Notes under the pieces: generated by a model
Told to the model about the DNA's origin: nothing
Database searches by the model: none
Seen by the model: the letters and a program-made list of their open reading frames with translations, nothing else
From: Aquatica leii
Lineage: Eukaryota; Arthropoda; Insecta; Coleoptera; Lampyridae
DNA: 64,000 nt
NCBI GenBank assembly: GCA_035610365.1
Contig: CM069433.1
Span: 169,710,882 to 169,774,881 of the forward strand
Direction of reading: 5' to 3'
Part shown: piece by piece, positions 58,376-64,000 of the stretch
Numbering within the stretch: the first letter of the stretch is position 1
How the letters are laid out: the number at the start of each line of letters is the position of its first letter
Translations under genes and position numbers: made by a program

Positions 58376-59680
58376 ATGAACTTTACTATAATAACATGAA
58401 TCCTCTCTCTAGTCTTAACTGATTTATAATGCTAATAATATTTACAATTGCTTGACTGTTGATACAATTTCAACATTCAAAATTTACTCAAATTTTATTT
58501 TACATACTTTCGTCCTATGTTGATAACTTTACAGTAAAATCGTTTATGACTCAAACCAGTAATTGCTGATAGTTTTTATTATAAAACTTTATAAATCAGG
58601 TTATTAAATTATTTCGTTTATGCATTTTAAAATTTGAACATAAATTATCGGATTAGTAGAACATCTGTGTTTCGGTCGAGCTGCTTTTGGTGACCACTGC
58701 GGTCTTTTTTTCCGACTAAGGGTCGCTTTGTCGGTGTCGTAAGGGTTGTTTTTAGTGTTGAAAACACTTATAGAGAGCTTGATTCGAAGGCTCGTGTAAC
58801 GAAACGATGAAACGCTCAGATGAAACAAATCTGGAACTTGCGGTGGTGCTCAATTTCACTTCATTTTATGTATTTTTCGGATGCAGTGCTTATTATTATT
58901 AAACAAGATATTCCTTATGATTCGTTTTATGTTTTAAAAATATAATCAGTCTTAATTTCACTCAGCATTGATGAAAAATAATTATAGTAATTGCGGGAGC
59001 TTCCGCTTTGTACGCTGCAAAAACGGTACAATATAGATGAAAATTGCACATAAACAATTTATTGAGCACAAAATTTACTACAAAAAAGTCCGCGTGAGTG
59101 TATAATTATATCTAATAGTTTAAGAGTTACAGAATTTTAATGTAATTTTCGTGAAACATTGCACACTTGTATCTTCTAAACTATTGAACGTAATTGGCCG
59201 ACTTTTTTATAGTAAATTTGTTCTCTATGAAAATGTTTATGTGCAACTTTCTTTTATCTTGCACCGTTTTAGAGTAATAGTTTATTGGTTATTTTCTATT
59301 ATTAAGCAAATCATTTTAATACAAAAATTTTTGCGGTTTTGATGCTGGAGTAATATTAGGACATTGACAAAAGTACCCTTAGCCGCAAAAAAGCCGCTGT
59401 GGTCACCAAAAGCATGTTCAAATTTTATAATGCGCAAACGAAATAATTTAATAAACCTGATTTACACAATTTTATAATGAAAACTATCAGTAATTACTAG
59501 TTTAAATCATGATCAATTTAACTGTAAAGTTATCAACATATGACGAAAGTAGGTAAAATAAAATTTGAGTACGTTTTGAATGTCGAAGTTGTATCAACAG
59601 TCAAACAATTGTAAAGATTATTAGCGTTTTATAAATCTGTTAAAACTAGAGAAAGGATTCATGTTAAAGTAAAGTTCATC
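58376..59680. repeat. Inverted repeat pair A
   Basis: 58376-58711 is the reverse complement, with moderate divergence, of 59391-59680. The arms include the sequence around 'tttggtgaccac'. The loop between them contains left arm B (58779-59348). Confidence 0.8.
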
Positions 59681-61733
59681 TCTTTAATGCTTTTTTATAG
59701 TCAGTAGCGAATTTGTTTAATATTAATAGGAGACAAAATTGTAGAATATGTTTGCGTCGCGAAATGTTTTTATTGCGAGTCTAATATGTTGTAAGTTTTC
59801 TTTAGATATGACAAGGAATCGCAAACGCGACAAACTGTTGAAAAAAATTCAATTTTTAAACTGTGGATGCGCATTTCCAAAGATGAAATCTCCACTTTAC
59901 AACTTTTACATCTGAAAGGATGTGGCAACGCAGCTCAAATCGTGTCATAATTTTAGAAGCTGTAAAACTGTGAACCGCCATAAAACTCGGGTAAAATCCA
60001 GTAATTATTTAGTTTTGTTTTTTTTTAAATGCGCATCAACTAGTTAGAGTGTGGTCAAGTAATTGTCAGGAATCACGCGATATAAACTGTTTATTTAATC
60101 ATTGAATGATTTATTTAATCCAAGCGTATTCAATCAAAGTCTGGCTAAATTTCTAAAAGTTCCACTTTGGCTCTAAAATTGATTGTGTCTAGAGAAAAAT
60201 TTTACATTTATCCGAATGCTTGCAAACGTATAAAATGACTCGGTGGACATGAATCACAATTTTTCGAACTTTCCTCTCATAACTTGCTAGTGAGCGCAAT
60301 ATTATTATTTCAGCTTTGCGGAGGTGATTTTTTCCCTTGAAAATATTTTGTGTCAAATAAAGTTTGATGTTTTGAGATTTTGTTGTTTGCTTTGTGTTTC
60401 TTACCGTACATCACTTAGAAAAGAAAAGGTAAGCGTTATCAACACAGCTGAAATACCCATTTTTGTGCTTTTCTAGAAAATTTTTTTGTAAAAGATGTAC
60501 CCTCCAGTTTGCAATCATTTTGCACTAAACTATTACATACTACTAAAGTTATAATTGGGAAACAACAGCCGGGACTGTTTAGATTTATAGTTTTTAATAC
60601 TAATTCAATGTCGAGCACAATTTCCGTTCCACTTGGAGAGATAAAGGGCAAACAAATGAACAAAAATTAAAAAAAATAGTGACGCCGGCCTATTTACATG
60701 CCATGATGTTTGTTCAAGTGCATAGATTTAAGATAACGCGATCGGGTTTCTCTTTAGATATGTCACTAGAACCTTTGATTTATCAGCGCGCAGCAATTCT
60801 TGATAATGAACGGTCTTGCTCATAATTTGTTATGAGAAAAAATTCTCTACTAGTCATTGGTGTTGCTGATTCATCATCTATTAGCGATACAGAGGTTGTG
60901 GGAAACAATTCTCAGACATTTCATGGACAAAAGTTAAATACAAACAATTGGTGAGTTATCATACGACTCTATTCTCGTTTAATATGTACCTAGAATACTA
61001 GTTATTTGTGTTTTTTTATTTTTTTATGATTTATGTACGCATTCTAATTTTTGAAAATTGTAATAAACCTTGTTCATTATATTACGTAGGTAATATTGTG
61101 TTTGTTTTCAACACCTTCCGATAATTGCAAGATTTGCGATATCTGTGAATTTTCTTGTAAATCACGCCTGCATCGAAACCGCCACAATTTTTGTATTAAA
61201 ATGATTTGCTTAATAACTTAAAATAACCAATAAACTAATACCCTAAAAGATGCAAGATAGAGAAAAGTTGCACATAAACATTTTTATAGAGGACAAAACT
61301 TACTATAAAAAAGTCGGCGGAAGGGTACAATTACCTTTAATAGTTTAGAAGATACACTAAAATTATTTAACTCTTAAACTATTAGATATAATTATACACT
61401 TCTGCGGACTTTTTTGTAGTGAATTTTGTGCCTAATAAATTGTTTATGTGCAATTTTCATCTAAATTGTACCGTTTTTGCAGCGTACAAGGCAGAAGCTC
61501 GCGCGGATCTAATTCTGCAATTACTATAATCATTTTTCGTCACTGCTGAGTGAAATTAAGACTTATTATATTTTTAAAACATAAAACGAATCATAAGGAA
61601 TATCTTGTTTAATAATAATAAACACTGCATCCGAAAAATACAAAAAATGAAGTGAAATTGGGCACCACCGCAAGTTCCAGATTTGTTTCATCTGAGCGTT
61701 TTATCGTTTTGTTACACGAGCCTTCGAATCAAA
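58779..61733. repeat. Inverted repeat pair B (about 570-bp arms)
   Basis: 58779-59348 is the reverse complement of 61166-61733, clearly alignable throughout. Within each arm, short sub-repeats (gttgcacataaacattttt and 'aaaaaagtc' contexts) also occur in inverted pairs. The intervening 59681-61040 has no recognised gene. Confidence 0.8.
59681..61040. other. Interior of the inverted-repeat cluster
   Basis: No recognised protein. A frame at 60831-60954 (ATG-initiated, MRKNSLLVIGVADSSSISDT, ending before a gtgagt donor) and a minus-strand frame at 60663-60439 are noted but unassigned. Confidence 0.3.
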
Positions 61734-61959
61734 CTAAAAACATATATCTTTTTAGAAATTTAGCTAATTCTGTATCGTTGGCAGTTCTTAAAACAGCCTA
61801 TTTTGCTCTAAGTCGTTCATTGCTCTCTTTCTTACTCAATTTTAGTCTGGGGTCAGGGTGCAGACCGGCAACGATTGTTTGCATTGTAACGCAAAACTGT
61901 ACGGATCATAAGTAATTTACAGTATAGAGAAAACTGGAAGTCAAAATTTTCAGAATTAC

Positions 61960-62243
61960 AAATATTAACCTTGCCGTATATTTATATTTATGAAATTTTA
62001 GTATATACAAAAATAAATCTAATGAAATATAACTACAACAAATCTAAACATTCTTATAATACTATAAATAAAAACGATCTACAGTTGCCAGCTTGTAGAC
62101 TCACTAAATCCCAAAAATCAACAAACTTTTTAGCACCTAAATATGTTAATAAACTGCCAGATGATATAAAATCTTTAGGTATTAAACTAAGTAAAGTAAG
62201 TAAAATAAAACAATTTTTACTAAAAAAAGCTTTTTTTTCGTAA
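61960..62243 (+). pseudogene. LINE ORF2 C-terminus (CR1-like)
   Basis: Reads SKHSYNTINKNDLQLPACRL, then TKSQKSTNFLAPKYVNKLPD, a DIKSLG segment and KQFLLKKAFFS before a stop at 62241-62243. The pattern HSYNTRNK...LP..R...S..FL.PK.YN.LP is the usual end of CR1/Jockey-group RTs. The frame is open, but the rest of the RT is absent next to it. It may be the displaced 3' end of the LINE at 55545-57700. Confidence 0.7.
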
Positions 62244-64000
62244 GGTTGGCATCTTCGTATACTTTGTAATGTTAAACTGCGTTTCAAGTTTTCAGCAAAA
62301 ATACTATACGGATTTGAATGAAATTTTGCAGAATGGAAGATTACATAATTTTTTATAGTGTGAATCAATTTTACTGATAACGTTTTGTAATTATCACAGT
62401 TAATTAGAAAAATACGTTGTTTTACAAAAAAAGTTCAGTCTGTAAGTTACATTATACACATTGCAATGGTCAAAACAGAAAATTTAGACTTTTAGTTTTC
62501 CTGAAATCTTGAAACGCAATTTAATGATTTTGAAAGAACTCGCGAACTCCGCCTTTTCTAAGAAGTGATATGCATTTAGACCAATCACGTATAGTGACAT
62601 CAACATTTAGATAAGATATGGATTGAAAAGTGAGCCTTTTACAAGGTATATAAATTATAGGTGATCTAATTAAACGTACGACTAAATTATTATAATTTGT
62701 TTGCATAAAGATCAAAAATAACGTTGATCCATGTTAAAAACGTAATTTACCTGATTGCGTTTTGTACGTTCTTGCACGTCAGTTATTATTCCAAGTTATA
62801 AGCTAACCTGTAAAAAATCATTGGTAACTTCCTCCATTTTAAAAAAAATATGCACATAATTAGAATCGTTTTGAATGGAATTTTTATGATATGCGTTGAG
62901 TAAGTATTTATAGAATGAAACAAATAAAAAATTGAATTAAACTTCAAAAAAATGTTTTTGTTCCAGAAAGCGTTGTCATTAGTTTTTTTATCGTTAGCAA
63001 ATTGTAAAGTTGAATTCTCTAAAAGCTTGATGTTGACACATATTTGCTAGCTTATTTCGTTAAATATTTAGTGGACGCTAACTTGCCTAAGCTTACTGAT
63101 AAACTCAGTCAAGTTAGCCCCCCACTTTCATTTTTTAAATTATATGTTCCAATGCTTAATTCTTAATTAATAAAAATTAAAACAAATTTGGGGGCTAACT
63201 CGAACACTAGTCCTTGCTTATTTATTTGTGCTAAATTGTGATAATACAATGTTTAACTAACTGTGTTTTATTCTAAATAGGTAAATACATCTGAACAAAA
63301 ACTGGATACGCCTTGTAAATTGTCAAAAAAATCATGTATGATTTAATTTTTAATGGATCTAATCAGTCTTAATGAAGTAGCTAATTTATGGTTAAATTTA
63401 GCAATTCGTTGTTCTGATTTAGCAGTCTCTTGTTGGTTAATTATCTATCCACTATATAGTAATAATAAAAAAAATTAATGAATTTAATATTAGCACAATT
63501 GAATAAACAAAATAAATTGTAAACAAATTTGATCAAGTTGAATCCGAGTTTTTTTATCGATTTAGCTAAGTATAGTGTAACATTTAGCACAAAACGAGCA
63601 CAATTAGATGAGCAAAAAGGATTGTAAATACTGAATCAAAAACGGGAAAGCTGAAGAAAACGGGGAGGACAATTAACTACACTGGAATATTGTTTAAAAA
63701 ATAAAATCAAAGCGGAAGGCTACTTTGACTGAACTTAATCAGTAAGTAACTCAGATATACAAACTTACAAGTTTGCTTTTAATTTGCAATTTGCAAAATA
63801 AGCTTATTGCGAGTTTGTCGTGTGGTAACTAGATGCTAAATTCAAGCTTGCATCAAATATACACACATGTTCAAGCAAGTTTGCTGTAAACTTGCAAAAT
63901 AAGCTTGAAACAAGCGTGCAGTTGATACGTGCATTGAATTAAATTTTTGATGAAGTGCATGTTTTTAAGTACAATACAAATAGCGCCTGTTAAAGCTTCT
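62244..64000. other. AT-rich, unclassified
   Basis: No gene or element firmly recognised. A minus-strand frame 62715-62521 faintly resembles a degraded LINE RT thumb. At 63755-63930, variants of 'aagcttg/caagtttgc' recur several times in both orientations. Confidence 0.3.

Larger units (their letters stand above)
57655..61156. repeat. Inverted repeat pair C (about 115-bp arms)
   Basis: 57655-57775 (LINE 3' part) is the reverse complement of 61041-61156 with very few differences. The right arm directly abuts the right arm of pair B. Confidence 0.8.

Noticed and set aside
60831-60954. First exon of an unknown gene
   Set aside because: A short open frame with a GTGAGT donor, but it lies inside an inverted-repeat cluster and no second exon or family could be seen.
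62380-62720. Minus-strand LINE RT thumb
   Set aside because: Only faint similarity (YLNVDVTIRDWSK, DHCNVYNV) scattered over frames. Too weak to call.
1-64000. CRISPR arrays, bacterial operons or prophage
   Set aside because: No regularly spaced repeats or prokaryotic gene organisation. Introns, tRNA structure and TE families are eukaryotic.

Overview
This is an AT-rich eukaryotic window whose TE families (BEL/Pao, R1/LOA-like, Jockey, CR1-like and RTE LINEs, Penelope-like elements, hAT, PIF/Harbinger, Tc1) and single host gene (a nose-resistant-to-fluoxetine-like acyltransferase) point to an insect, quite possibly a beetle. The order cannot be settled from the sequence. Most of the 64 kb is decayed, nested mobile DNA. 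I see one convincing intact protein gene, one tRNA-like gene, and one speculative small-peptide ORF.

Layout. 1-8 kb: LINE fragments on the minus strand (an R1/LOA-like gag+endonuclease piece, a CR1/Jockey-group ORF1+RT, two copies of a LINE 5' region, an RTE RT piece), with an orphan pseudogene and an LTR-like block at 5.65-6.64 kb. 8.0-13.1 kb: a roughly 5 kb non-coding foldback element with long inverted arms. 14.2-15.6 kb: a solo LTR with a CTGT target duplication. 15.7-22.3 kb: hAT, BEL/Pao, R1/LOA-like and Jockey remnants end to end. 22.3-27.5 kb: LTR-like sequence, a tandem tRNA-B-box-bearing repeat, otherwise empty. 27.5-31.3 kb: second copies of the repeats from the left end, with a tRNA-Asn(GTT)-containing insertion.

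31.3-43.5 kb is the clearest archaeology. It is a second copy of the 7.2-13.1 kb block, split by three datable insertions, each with a target duplication: a solo LTR (ATAT), a Penelope-like element (13 bp) and a PIF/Harbinger element (ATA). The Penelope element carries a recognisable fragment of 28S rRNA in both of its terminal repeats, next to a hammerhead-ribozyme-like motif. That is the most unusual observation here.

43.7-51.6 kb: the host gene, 11 exons on the plus strand, all joined in phase, giving about 620 residues. Intron 8 is 5.3 kb and looks like a Tc1 element that itself received a Penelope remnant, an RTE fragment and a 659-bp near-perfect palindrome. 52.8-54.7 kb: a ZBED/GTF2IRD2-like hAT transposase with a nonsense codon, a frameshift and a deletion. 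55.5-62.2 kb: a CR1-like LINE, a Penelope 3' tail and a complex set of inverted repeats. 62.3-64 kb: nothing recognised.
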